A stretch of 64,000 nucleotides of DNA, taken from positions 16,741 through 80,740 of the forward strand of contig CAYPNP010000021.1 of the NCBI GenBank assembly GCA_964412195.1, in the 5' to 3' direction. Below the pieces are notes generated by a model that saw only the letters and a program-made list of their open reading frames with translations, did no database searches and was not told where the DNA came from. Below, one piece after another: positions 23,883 to 31,755 of this stretch (position 1 is the first letter of the stretch; every line of letters begins with the position of its first letter). The translations under genes and the position numbers were made by a program. The DNA comes from CAYPNP01 sp964412195. Its GTDB lineage: Bacteria > Acidobacteriota > JAAYUB01.

Positions 23883-25304
23883 ATGCTGATCGCCATCCTC
23901 ATGCTCTTCCCCCTGGCCGCCGGCGTGCTGCTGCTGGCGCTGAAGTCCAAGGCGGCCAACGTCGCCGTCATTTACCTCTACGCGGCGCTGCACCTGGGCA
24001 TCACCCTGTGGCTCTGGCGCCAGCCGTCGCGCCTGGCCCCGTTCTTCCGGGTAGACGACCTCAACATCCTGTTCCTGCTGGTCCTGTCGGTCCTCTACTT
24101 CGGCGTGGCTTTCTACCATGGGGACTTCCTGAAGCACTCCGGGCTGAATCCGCGCTGGCACACCTGGTACGCCATCTGCCTGCTGCTCTTCAGCTGCTCC
24201 ATGACCGGGGTGATCCTGTCGACCCACCTGGGGCTGCTGTGGGTGTTCGTCGAGGGGACCACCCTGGCCAGCGCGCCGTTCATCTACTACGAGGGCAACA
24301 AGGCCGCCCTGGAGGCGACCTGGAAGTACGTCTTCATCTGCTCGGTGGGCATCGCCCTGGCGTTCGTGGGCATCATCCTGCTGTCCATGAGCGCCGGCGA
24401 CACCGTCTCGCTCTTCTTCGACGACCTCTACGCCCACGCCGGCAGCCTGGCCCCGTTCTGGCTGCGGCTGGCCTTCCCGTTCATCCTGGTCGGGTTCGGC
24501 ACCAAGATGGGCCTGGCGCCCGTGCACGCCTGGCTGCCCGACGCCCACGCCGAGTCGCCCGCGCCCATCTCGGCGATCCTGTCGGGCACGCTGCTCAACA
24601 CCGCGCTGCTGGGCGTGCTGCGGGTTTACAAGGTCATGGACCTGGCCGGGCAGGCCGCCCAGGCGCGGATCCTGCTCGTGGCCATGGGCTTCCTGTCGCT
24701 GTTCGTCTGCGCCGTCTTCATCGTCAAGAGCCGGAACTACAAGCGGATGCTGGCCTACTCCTCCATCGAGAACATGGGCCTGATCGTCATCGGCACCGGC
24801 CTCGGCGGGGCGGGCGTCTTCGCCGCCATGCTCCACCTGGTGGCCCACTCGCTGGGCAAGGCGTCCCTGTTCCTGACGGCCGGCAACATCCTGGGGCACT
24901 ACCGCACCCGCGAGGTGGCGGGCGTCCGCGGCCTGCTGCGCCTGGACCGGACCACCGGCTGGCTCTGGATCTTCGGCTTCCTGGCGTTGGCCGCCTTCCC
25001 GCCGTTCCCGGCGTTCCTGAGCGAGTTCATGATGGCCGGCGTCCTGCTGGAGTCCGGCCGCGTCTGGCTGCTGGTGCTCTTCTTCCTGCTGCTGACCATC
25101 ATCCTGTGCGGCATGGGCTGGACGGTCCTGCAGATGGGCTTCGGCGTGCCGGATCCCGGCGTGTCCCCCCAGCGCACGCCCGTGGCGAACTACATCCCCC
25201 AGATCCTGTTCCTGGGGATCCTGGTGGTGATCGGCGTGGCCATGCCCGAGACCGTCTTCGGGCTGATCGGGCGCGCCGCCGCCAGCCTGGCGGGGGGGAG
25301 GTGA
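23883..25304 (+). CDS. Ehr/Hyf-like complex, second antiporter-type subunit (HyfF-like)
   Basis: This 473-residue protein has about 13-14 helices. The NuoN/HyfF pattern includes LWVFVEGTTLASAPFIYYEG, GLAPVHAWLPDAHAESPAP and LVAHSLGKASLFLTAGN. The lysine and glutamate positions that carry protons in this family appear to be kept. A second antiporter-like subunit means the complex could pump more than one ion per reaction. It directly precedes the large-subunit gene with two bases between stop and ATG. Confidence 0.88.
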   Translation: MLIAILMLFPLAAGVLLLALKSKAANVAVIYLYAALHLGITLWLWRQPSRLAPFFRVDDLNILFLLVLSVLYFGVAFYHGDFLKHSGLNPRWHTWYAICLLLFSCSMTGVILSTHLGLLWVFVEGTTLASAPFIYYEGNKAALEATWKYVFICSVGIALAFVGIILLSMSAGDTVSLFFDDLYAHAGSLAPFWLRLAFPFILVGFGTKMGLAPVHAWLPDAHAESPAPISAILSGTLLNTALLGVLRVYKVMDLAGQAAQARILLVAMGFLSLFVCAVFIVKSRNYKRMLAYSSIENMGLIVIGTGLGGAGVFAAMLHLVAHSLGKASLFLTAGNILGHYRTREVAGVRGLLRLDRTTGWLWIFGFLALAAFPPFPAFLSEFMMAGVLLESGRVWLLVLFFLLLTIILCGMGWTVLQMGFGVPDPGVSPQRTPVANYIPQILFLGILVVIGVAMPETVFGLIGRAAASLAGGR

Positions 25305-25306
25305 GC

Positions 25307-26818
25307 ATGCCCGATGCGGGCCGCTGGGCCGCCACCCGCAACAACGAACGGCTGGACCGGGCCGAGATCCCCCGGATGCCGCTCCACGAGCTGGCCCGGG
25401 AGGTCGTGCACGAGTGCCGCGAGGGGCTGCGACTGGCCGCCCACTTCGGCGTGCCGGACGGCGACCGGCTGCGGGTCTACGCGGTGCTCGCGGACGACGC
25501 GCGGGCCGCGCTGTGGATTTCCAGTGCCGAGGGCTCGCCCGGTGAGATCTATCCGTCCATCACGAAGGAGATCCCGGCCGCCCACGTGTTCGAGCGCGAG
25601 CTGTGGGAGGAATACGGCCTGCAGCCGGAGGGCCACCCCTGGCTCAAGCCGGTGCGCTACCCCTATGACCGGGCCGACCGCGCGCAGGCCCTGGAGAACT
25701 ACCCCTTCTTCGCCATGGAGGGCGAGGAGGTCCACGAGGTGGCCGTCGGGCCGGTGCACGCCGGCGTCATCGAGCCGGGGCACTTCCGCTTCCAGTGCAC
25801 CGGCGAGGACGTCCACCACCTGGAGATCCAGCTCGGCTACCAGCACCGGGGCGTCGAGCGGCTGATGGAGGGCGCCGCTACGCCGCAGCATCCCCTGCGG
25901 AACCGGCTGGCCGAGTCCATCGCCGGCGACACCGCGGTGGGGCACGGCCTGGCCTATGCCGGCGCCATGGAGGCGCTGCTCGGGCTGGAGGTCCCGCCAC
26001 GGGCGGCCTTCATCCGGGACGTGGCCCTGGAGTTGGAGCGGATCGGCGTCCACATCGGCGACCTGGCGGCCATTGCCAACGACGTGGCCTACCTGACGGG
26101 CAACGCCGTGTTCGGCGCCCTGCGCACCCGGGTGATCAACACGTCGCTGGCCGCCTGCGGCAGCCGGTTCGGACGGAGCTGGTTGCAGACCGGCGGCGTC
26201 CGCGGCGACCTGGACGAGGGGCTGCGCGGCACGATCCTGCGGAGCCTGGAGGAAGTGCTGGCGGACGTCGAGCGGATGGCCGAAAAGTTCTTCTCGACGG
26301 CGTCGGTGCTCTCCCGCCTGGAGAAGACCGGCATTGTCCGCCGCGCCAGCGCCGAGGGCATGGGCTTGGTGGGCATGGCCGCGCGGGCCTGCGGCGTGCC
26401 GCGGGACGTGCGCGCCGACCACCCGTGGGGGGCGTTCGCGCGGTTGCCTCTGTCGAAAATCACGGTCGACGGCGGCGACGTGTACGCCCGATCGTACATC
26501 CGCTACCTGGAGATCCGCCAGTCGGTGGGGATCGTCCGGCAGCGCCTGTCCGAAATGCCGGCAGGGCCTACCCGGGTGGAGCCGGCTGGCACGCTGCCCG
26601 CCGACAGCCTGGCCGTGTCGCTGGTGGAGGGCTGGCGGGGCGAGATCCTGCACGCCGCCGTCACCGGGCCGGACGGGCGGGTGGCGCGTTACCGGGTGAA
26701 GGACCCCTCGCTGCAGAACTGGTTCGGCCTGGCCCTGGCGGTGCGCAACAACGGGATCTCGGATTTCCCGCTGTGCAACAAGAGCTTCAATTTGTCATAT
26801 TGTGGGCATGACTTGTGA
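25307..26818 (+). CDS. Ehr-type large subunit: NuoC-NuoD/HyfG-like, lacking nickel ligands
   Basis: This 503-residue protein has a NuoC-like N-terminal domain (about 1-150) followed by a NuoD/[NiFe]-hydrogenase large-subunit domain. In true hydrogenases two CxxC motifs bind nickel. Here the first site reads ESIAGDTAVGH with no Cys, and the C-terminus ends DFPLCNKSFNLSYCGHDL, where the two Cys are nine residues apart and no DPCxxC is present. This matches the energy-converting hydrogenase-related (Ehr) group, which keeps the fold but cannot hold the Ni-Fe site. The real function of Ehr complexes is not settled; ion-driven ferredoxin or quinone redox is possible. ATG 25307 has GGGGGGAGG upstream. 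Confidence 0.88.
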   Translation: MPDAGRWAATRNNERLDRAEIPRMPLHELAREVVHECREGLRLAAHFGVPDGDRLRVYAVLADDARAALWISSAEGSPGEIYPSITKEIPAAHVFERELWEEYGLQPEGHPWLKPVRYPYDRADRAQALENYPFFAMEGEEVHEVAVGPVHAGVIEPGHFRFQCTGEDVHHLEIQLGYQHRGVERLMEGAATPQHPLRNRLAESIAGDTAVGHGLAYAGAMEALLGLEVPPRAAFIRDVALELERIGVHIGDLAAIANDVAYLTGNAVFGALRTRVINTSLAACGSRFGRSWLQTGGVRGDLDEGLRGTILRSLEEVLADVERMAEKFFSTASVLSRLEKTGIVRRASAEGMGLVGMAARACGVPRDVRADHPWGAFARLPLSKITVDGGDVYARSYIRYLEIRQSVGIVRQRLSEMPAGPTRVEPAGTLPADSLAVSLVEGWRGEILHAAVTGPDGRVARYRVKDPSLQNWFGLALAVRNNGISDFPLCNKSFNLSYCGHDL

Positions 26819-26960
26819 GAGTGCGGATTGCGGAGTGTGGAATGCGGAATGAAGAGGAATACCTCCTGCTTCAATCGATCGTAATCGTCGGTCGTAATCG
26901 TCATCGTGATCGTGCTCGTAATCGATTCCCGATTGCGACTCCGATACCGATACCGACCCT
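26819..26960. repeat. Repeat block inside the Ehr-like operon
   Basis: The motifs are GGATTGCGGAGTG-type (26822-26852), ATCGTAATCGTC-type (26876-26930) and CGATACCGATACCGA (26941-26957). They separate the large- and small-subunit genes of one complex by 174 bases, whereas the other operon gaps are 44 bases or fewer. Confidence 0.8.
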
Positions 26961-26992
26961 GATGTTCCCGGCGGGGCTGAAGGAAAGCCGCC

Positions 26993-27748
26993 ATGTTTGA
27001 CCTGCTCAAGATCCGGCGCCGGCACGGCCGGCCGTTCGTCCCCGACCTGCGGAAGGCCGCGGTGGCGGCGCCCTTCCGCGGCCGGCCGGAGCTCTCGGCC
27101 GAAAAGTGCACCCGCTGCGGCCGCTGCGAGGCGGTCTGCCCCAGCGCCGCGGTGGCGGCCGAGCCGCTGCGGATCGACCTGGGCCGCTGCGTGTTCTGCG
27201 GCGACTGCCAGGAAGTTTGCACGGAGCGGGCGATCGTGTTCACCAGCGAGCACCGGCTGGCCGCGTTCCGCCTCGAGGACCTGATTGTGAATCCGGCCGC
27301 GGCGGCGAATGCGGAGATCGAAGCCACCGCCTCCCCCGTGCGCGATGAGATCCGCCGGCTGTTCGGCCGCTCCCTGAAGCTGCGCCAGGTGTCGGCCGGC
27401 GGCTGCAACGGCTGCGAGATGGAGCTGAACGCCTGCGGCAACGTCAACTTTGACATGGGCCGGTTCGGCATCGAGTTCGTCGCCTCGCCGCGCCACGCCG
27501 ACGGCGTCGTCATCACCGGCCCGATCTCCGAGAACATGGCCGCGGCGCTGGACGACACCTGCCGTTCGGTCCCCCAGCCCCGGATCGTGGTGGCCGTGGG
27601 GGCCTGCGCCGTGAGCGGCGGCGTCTTCGCCGCGTCTCCGGCCCTCCGGCGGAAATTCCTCGCCCGGCACGCGGTGGACCTCTGGGTCCCCGGCTGCCCG
27701 CCCCACCCCCTCACCTTCATCGACGGCGTTTTGCGCTTGTTGTCGTAG
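26993..27748 (+). CDS. Ehr-type ferredoxin-small subunit fusion (HyfH/HyfI-like)
   Basis: The 251-residue protein fuses two modules that are separate in Hyf and Hyc systems. Residues 35-80 form a two-cluster ferredoxin (C39/C42/C45/C49 and C66/C69/C72/C76). Residues 130-251 form a NuoB/hydrogenase small-subunit domain with proximal cluster ligands C138, C141, C205 and C235 (GGCNGCE, GACAVSGG, PGCPPHP). The small subunit keeps all iron-sulfur ligands, so electron transfer is intact although the large subunit lacks nickel. ATG 26993 has GAAGGAAAG upstream. It is the last gene of the cluster. Confidence 0.88.
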   Translation: MFDLLKIRRRHGRPFVPDLRKAAVAAPFRGRPELSAEKCTRCGRCEAVCPSAAVAAEPLRIDLGRCVFCGDCQEVCTERAIVFTSEHRLAAFRLEDLIVNPAAAANAEIEATASPVRDEIRRLFGRSLKLRQVSAGGCNGCEMELNACGNVNFDMGRFGIEFVASPRHADGVVITGPISENMAAALDDTCRSVPQPRIVVAVGACAVSGGVFAASPALRRKFLARHAVDLWVPGCPPHPLTFIDGVLRLLS

Positions 27749-27797
27749 TTCCGACCAGTTGCCGTAGTCCCGGTCTGCCAGCCCGGGAACAGGAATC

Positions 27798-27978
27798 AAC
27801 CGGCGAAACGGCGGTGGGGCGAAACGGCGATCAGAAAGTCATTGGCAAGGAGTCTGATCGAGGGAGTGAGCGCCCCGCGCGTGATGGGGCGGTCGCGTGA
27901 CTGCACGTTGATCTGCCCGCATCGAGGGCGGTGGGGACGCGGCAATCGCCGTTTCGCCCCACCGCCGTTTCGCCGGTT
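27798..27978. repeat. Element bounded by perfect 34-base inverted repeats
   Basis: The arms 27798-27831 and 27945-27978 are exact reverse complements. Each arm contains two copies of GGCGAAACGGCG separated by GTGG. The 113-base centre holds no open frame of note and is not itself symmetric. No flanking target duplication is evident. The size (181 bases) and termini recall a miniature inverted-repeat element; a long hairpin terminator after the Ehr operon is also possible. The rest of the gap 27749-28000 is unremarkable. Confidence 0.85.
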
Positions 27979-28000
27979 CCGTCAGTCCACGCCCCAAACG

Positions 28001-28675
28001 TCAGTAACGAGAGAACCGCCCGCCGTACCCCTCGCGGTACCCCTCCTCGAAGCCCCGGCGGAATCCGTCCCGGTAGACGGCCTTGCTTCCATAGTCCGAG
28101 TGGTAGCCGTCGTCGGCGTCCCGGTAGGCGTCGTGACGGTTGAGGTCGAAGCTGCGACCCTTGCTCCAGTCCTTCCGTCCCTTCTCCAGCCCCTTCTCAT
28201 AGCCTTTCTGCCGTCCCATGTCGAAGGCGTAGCCGGAACGGTCGCCGTAGCCGGGATAGCCACGTCCGCTGGAGTAGCCGAACGCGAACTCGCCGCGGTA
28301 ACCGCTGCCCCGGTAGCCGTTGCCGAAACCGAAGGCCCCGAAGTAGCTGGACCGCCGCGGCCGTCCGTCGAAGCCGTCCCGGTAGCCCATCTGGAACGCG
28401 GCCCGGAATCCATCCCGGTATTGATCCCGGTTCCCGTAGGAACGGTGGTAGCCGTGATCGGCCTGACGGTAATCCTTGCAATCGTAGCTGTAGCCGGCCC
28501 GGTGGTTGCGGTCGTGCTGCCCGTGGCTGTATCCGAGCGAATAGCCGCTGTCATATCCGGACCGGTAGGCTGTTTGATAGGGCCCGCGGTCTTCGTCGTG
28601 CGCCAGGGTGAAGAGGGTCAGGAGGCAAAACGCACCCAGGATGAGCGCGGCTCGTAGCATTCGTTTCTTGGTCAT
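28001..28675 (-). CDS. Exported Gly/Tyr/Arg-rich repeat protein
   Basis: This 224-residue protein has a signal peptide (hydrophobic segment AALILGAFCLLTLFTLA). The mature part consists of degenerate repeats around YRDGYxxGY, GYxxGYSxG and GFxxGFxxGY. Such repeats occur in exported proteins of uncertain role in Acidobacteriota and relatives. The protein is strongly hydrophilic with two Cys at most, so adhesion or cell-surface association is possible. ATG 28675 has GGAGGG upstream on the minus strand. A perfect seven-base inverted repeat (GGGAAAA / TTTTCCC, 28728-28750) lies in its upstream region. Confidence 0.7.
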   Translation of the reverse strand: MTKKRMLRAALILGAFCLLTLFTLAHDEDRGPYQTAYRSGYDSGYSLGYSHGQHDRNHRAGYSYDCKDYRQADHGYHRSYGNRDQYRDGFRAAFQMGYRDGFDGRPRRSSYFGAFGFGNGYRGSGYRGEFAFGYSSGRGYPGYGDRSGYAFDMGRQKGYEKGLEKGRKDWSKGRSFDLNRHDAYRDADDGYHSDYGSKAVYRDGFRRGFEEGYREGYGGRFSRY

Positions 28676-28997
28676 GGTCTCTACCCTCCTTTCCAGACAT
28701 CTCCTGATTTTCTTGATGCCCGCTGGTGGGAAAAGTTCAGGAGTTTTCCCGGAGAATGTCCGATGAAATGCAGAAATCATTGATAATGAATAATTTCAGA
28801 AGCCTCGCCGGATCGTGAGACTGGAAGCTGGGCTCAGCCTGGCTGGCTCACCGGCCTGGCGGGCCGGCCGCCCGGATGATGGTGGTCACGCCGAGGCTTA
28901 CGGTGACGTGGGCAGAGCTGGGCGAGGCGGGGTGGGGGATGCCCAGAAGCGCTGTGCGGTTCCTGTGAAAATTTCAATATATTTAAAATGTTGCAGT
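28676..28997. other. Intergenic region between divergent genes
   Basis: No gene is supported here; an open frame from 28815 has no RBS and no protein-like composition. The stretch near 28965-28990 is AT-rich and leads into the CRP-like site and promoter. The hairpin at 28728-28750 is the only other structure seen. Confidence 0.6.
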
Positions 28998-29013
28998 TGT
29001 GACCGAAGTCACT
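28998..29013 (+). promoter_or_regulatory. CRP/FNR-family binding site
   Basis: TGTGA, six bases, then TCACT (28998-29013) matches the CRP consensus TGTGA-N6-TCACA in nine of ten positions. Its centre is about 41 bases upstream of the start point expected from the -10 at 29034, the classical class II activator position. Confidence 0.5.
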
Positions 29014-29039
29014 TGAATCTGCCATTGATGATATAGAAT
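29013..29039 (+). promoter_or_regulatory. Promoter of the DUF4388/roadblock genes
   Basis: TTGAAT (29013-29018), a 15-base spacer and TAGAAT (29034-29039), followed by the start codon at 29078. The short spacer suggests dependence on an activator, consistent with the adjacent CRP-like site. Confidence 0.4.
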
Positions 29040-29077
29040 GGGGACTGTCAGACAACTTTGATCAAGCGGGGGGCGGG

Positions 29078-29827
29078 ATGCGCGGTGTCCTGGCAGATGT
29101 AGGTGTCCTCAATCTTCTGCACGTCGTCCAGACGTCGCGCAAGACCGGCCAGCTGTCCCTCCAGCAGGGCAAGCGCAACGCCCGGTTGTTTTTCATCGAC
29201 GGCAACCTGGTCCATGCCGCGATGGGCGACCGGGAAGGGCTGCCCGTCGTGGACGAGGTCGCCCACTGGGAGACCGGCGAGTACGAGTTTGAGGCGGGCG
29301 TTCAGCAGGACCGCTCCACCGTCCTGTGGGACCTGGAGGCGGCCATGGGCGCCGACGAAGACGAGGAAACACAGCCGGTCGCCCCGGCAGCGGTTCCGGA
29401 CGATCCGCCTGCTGGCGCGGCGGCTTTCAAGGCCCGATTGGACAAGGTGGCGGCCACCGCGCCAAAGAGCGGGGCCGATCCGAAGCTCTCGGCCATCCTG
29501 ACGGATTTTGCCAATTCCACGCAATTCATCCTGGGAGCCTGGCTGATCAACCGCGCCGGGGCCATCCTGGCGGCGGCGAACACCACCGCCGTTCCCGCCC
29601 AGCAGGCCTCCGATCTCAAAAACCTGTATTGCTGCATGATGGAAGAGTATCCCCGCCGCCCGATCCGCCGCCTGATGATCGAGGACACCGAGGGGCACGT
29701 GATTTTTCAAGGAGTGGATCGGATGACCACCTTGGTTGTCATCGCCGGGAAAGGGGCTTCGCCGGGGGTGATCTCGATGGCGGCAGGGAAACTCTCCCAG
29801 AACCTGGCCGGCCGCAAGACCCGATGA
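29078..29827 (+). CDS. DUF4388 (PATAN-like) protein with roadblock-like C-terminus
   Basis: The 249-residue protein starts with a DUF4388 domain (GVLADVGVLNLLHVVQTSRKT, then GQLSLQQGKRNARLFFIDGN), found in signalling proteins of deltaproteobacteria, cyanobacteria and Acidobacteriota. After an acidic linker, residues 145-249 look like a roadblock/LC7 domain (AWLINRAGAILAAAN, TTLVVIAGKGASPGVISM). It is followed after 58 bases by a separate roadblock protein. Roadblock proteins often pair with small Ras-like GTPases (MglA type), but none is seen here. The ATG lies eight bases after GGGGGGCGGG, an imperfect RBS. Confidence 0.78.
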   Translation: MRGVLADVGVLNLLHVVQTSRKTGQLSLQQGKRNARLFFIDGNLVHAAMGDREGLPVVDEVAHWETGEYEFEAGVQQDRSTVLWDLEAAMGADEDEETQPVAPAAVPDDPPAGAAAFKARLDKVAATAPKSGADPKLSAILTDFANSTQFILGAWLINRAGAILAAANTTAVPAQQASDLKNLYCCMMEEYPRRPIRRLMIEDTEGHVIFQGVDRMTTLVVIAGKGASPGVISMAAGKLSQNLAGRKTR

Positions 29828-29885
29828 TGGGAAGCCGGCCCCGGCAGCCAGCGCTGGCGTCGGATTTTACGAAAGGAAGGATCAT

Positions 29886-30245
29886 ATGACAGCCTTGATG
29901 GAACTCTTGAAGGAACTCATCCTGGTGGAAGGCATCAACACGGCGGTGGTGGTCAGCCGGGACGGCTTCGTCATCGAGGGCGCCTCCAGCGGCGGCCGCC
30001 TCGATCTGGACGCCGTCGGAGCGGTGATCTCCACGGGCGTCGGCTCGTCGGAGGTGATGGGCCGGGAACTCAACGTCGGCGAGATCACCCAGGGCATGTT
30101 CGAGTACAAGGACGGCATCGTCGTCATGTCCCTGCTCGGCGGCGACGCCATCCTGGCGGTGGTGGCCAGCATCAACGCGAACCTCGGCAACATCCGGTAC
30201 CAGTTGCGCAAACGGGCCCAGGACATCATCCAGGTACTCACCTGA
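29886..30245 (+). CDS. Roadblock/LC7 domain protein
   Basis: This 119-residue protein is a single roadblock/LC7 domain (GINTAVVVSRDGFVIEGAS at the N-terminus, DAILAVVASINANLGNIRY in the last third). The family includes MglB, a GTPase-activating partner, and other dimeric scaffolds. It may form a heterodimer with the roadblock part of the protein encoded just upstream. ATG 29886 has GGAAGGA upstream. The next gene begins 83 bases later, so co-transcription with the hydrogenase cluster is plausible but unproven. Confidence 0.85.
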   Translation: MTALMELLKELILVEGINTAVVVSRDGFVIEGASSGGRLDLDAVGAVISTGVGSSEVMGRELNVGEITQGMFEYKDGIVVMSLLGGDAILAVVASINANLGNIRYQLRKRAQDIIQVLT

Positions 30246-30328
30246 CACGGCGCCATCCGTCTGGCGTGTGGTGGAGCAGCGGATCCGTCCGTTTCGGGAT
30301 AGGTCTATTCTGTGAAAGAGGGTGACAC

Positions 30329-30817
30329 ATGAACCCACAGGTCAAGAAATTTCACGAGGTCGCCTACTTTGCGGGCGCCCTCGCCCAGGGCGCCGAGAAG
30401 CACCTGGGCCGGAGCTGCCAGTCCATCAGCTTCATGGCCGGCAAGAAGTTCGGCCTGGAGGCGGTGGAAGCGTCGGCCACCTCGCAGGATCCCGTCGAAG
30501 CCCTCAAGATCCTGCAGGGGGCGCTGGCGACGCGCGGCATCCACTGGGAATTCGAGCCCTTCCAGGGCGCGAAGCCGGCCCTGGTCGAAGAGAGCGACGG
30601 CAAGAAGCGGATGCGGGTGGTGTTCCGCACCTGCATGGTGCGCAACGCCCTGTTCCGCTTTGCCCACGAGCAAAAGCAGTCGCTCTGCCAGATGGCCCAC
30701 GGCGTGTTCGCCGGGGCTCTGGAGAAGGTGATGCCGAACACGAAGGTCCATCTGGAAATCCTCCAGGCCGGGCCCAACGCCTGCCTGAAAGAACTCATCT
30801 GGGAGGAAAAGCAATGA
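30329..30817 (+). CDS. V4R-like protein at head of hydrogenase operon
   Basis: The 162-residue cytoplasmic protein has a C-terminal pattern, CQMAHGVFAGALE then LEILQAGPNACLKEL, that resembles 4-vinyl reductase (V4R) ligand-binding domains, where a Cys or His near the end contacts the ligand. The match is weak and I do not assign a ligand. It overlaps the hydrogenase small-subunit gene by four bases (ATGA), so it is translated with the enzyme and probably acts in its assembly or regulation. ATG 30329 has GAGGGTGA upstream. Confidence 0.6.
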   Translation: MNPQVKKFHEVAYFAGALAQGAEKHLGRSCQSISFMAGKKFGLEAVEASATSQDPVEALKILQGALATRGIHWEFEPFQGAKPALVEESDGKKRMRVVFRTCMVRNALFRFAHEQKQSLCQMAHGVFAGALEKVMPNTKVHLEILQAGPNACLKELIWEEKQ

Positions 30818-31752
30818 AAGCGCGCGTTTCCACGGAGTGGCTGTCCGGCTGCTCCGGTTGCCACGTGGCCATGGTGGACCTCCACGAGAAGCTCCTCAAC
30901 CTGGTGGAGGAGGTCCAGTTCGTCCGGCTGCCGGTGCTGATGGACGAGAAGGGCTTCCCCGAGGCCGAGGTCGGCATCGTCGAGGGGGCAGTCCGCAGCG
31001 AGCACGACCGCGAGGCCCTGCTCAAGCTCCGCGCCAGCGTCAAGACCCTGGTCGCCTTCGGCAGTTGCGCGGTGTACGGCGGCCCGTCGGGCATCGGCTG
31101 GCTGTACCCGAAGGACGCGGTGCTGGCCCGGGTGTACGGCGACGGCCCGACCAACGTGGCCGGCCAGCGCCCCGACGGCGACGCGCCCCACCTCGAGGAG
31201 AGCGTCGTTCCCGTCGACGAGGTGGTAAAGGTGGACGCTTGCCTGCCCGGATGTCCGCCCCACCCGGCTTATATCGCCAACGCCGTCAAGCGCCTGCTGG
31301 CGGGAGACGCGCCGGCCATGAGCGACAAGCCCGTCTGCGGCGACTGCACCCGCAAAATGCGCAAGAACCCCGGCGCCAAGCTCCAGCGCGGCACCGTGAC
31401 GGCCGACGATGCGAGCCTCTGCTTCCTGAGCCAGGGCGTGATCTGCCTCGGTTCCGTGACGCTGAACCGCTGCCTCTCGCCCTGCCCGGCGGTGGGTGTC
31501 GCCTGCACCGGTTGCAACGGGCCGTCCCTGGACGTTGTCGCCGAGCCCCACCACGACCTGCGGGGGATGGTGGCCATGCGGATGAGCCTCCTGACTGGGA
31601 TCGAGGAGGCGGAGATCCGCAAGTACATGGAGGACGACGCCAAGACGTATTACGCCTACGCCATGGCGTCCCCCGTGATCTATAAGAAGCCGACGGTGGA
31701 GCTCCGCGAGTGGACCGGGAGCCGTCCGGCCGACGTCGCGAAAGGAGAGTGA
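30814..31752 (+). CDS. Group 3 [NiFe] hydrogenase small subunit
   Basis: This 312-residue protein has the proximal-cluster motifs of group 3 small subunits: SGCSGCHVA, GSCAVYGG and PGCPPHPAYI. Additional Cys motifs in the C-terminal half (CGDCTRKM, CLSPCPAVGVACTGCNGPS) likely bind medial and distal clusters. No Tat signal is present, so the enzyme is cytoplasmic. It resembles MvhG/FrhG/HoxY-type subunits and pairs with the large subunit encoded four bases downstream. The start is fixed by the ATGA overlap and GGGAGGAAAA. Confidence 0.92.
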   Translation: MKARVSTEWLSGCSGCHVAMVDLHEKLLNLVEEVQFVRLPVLMDEKGFPEAEVGIVEGAVRSEHDREALLKLRASVKTLVAFGSCAVYGGPSGIGWLYPKDAVLARVYGDGPTNVAGQRPDGDAPHLEESVVPVDEVVKVDACLPGCPPHPAYIANAVKRLLAGDAPAMSDKPVCGDCTRKMRKNPGAKLQRGTVTADDASLCFLSQGVICLGSVTLNRCLSPCPAVGVACTGCNGPSLDVVAEPHHDLRGMVAMRMSLLTGIEEAEIRKYMEDDAKTYYAYAMASPVIYKKPTVELREWTGSRPADVAKGE

Positions 31753-31755
31753 GCG

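Noticed and set aside
28815..29036. 73-codon open frame before the DUF4388 gene
   Set aside because: No RBS, Gly/Arg-rich composition, and it overlaps the CRP-like site and promoter.
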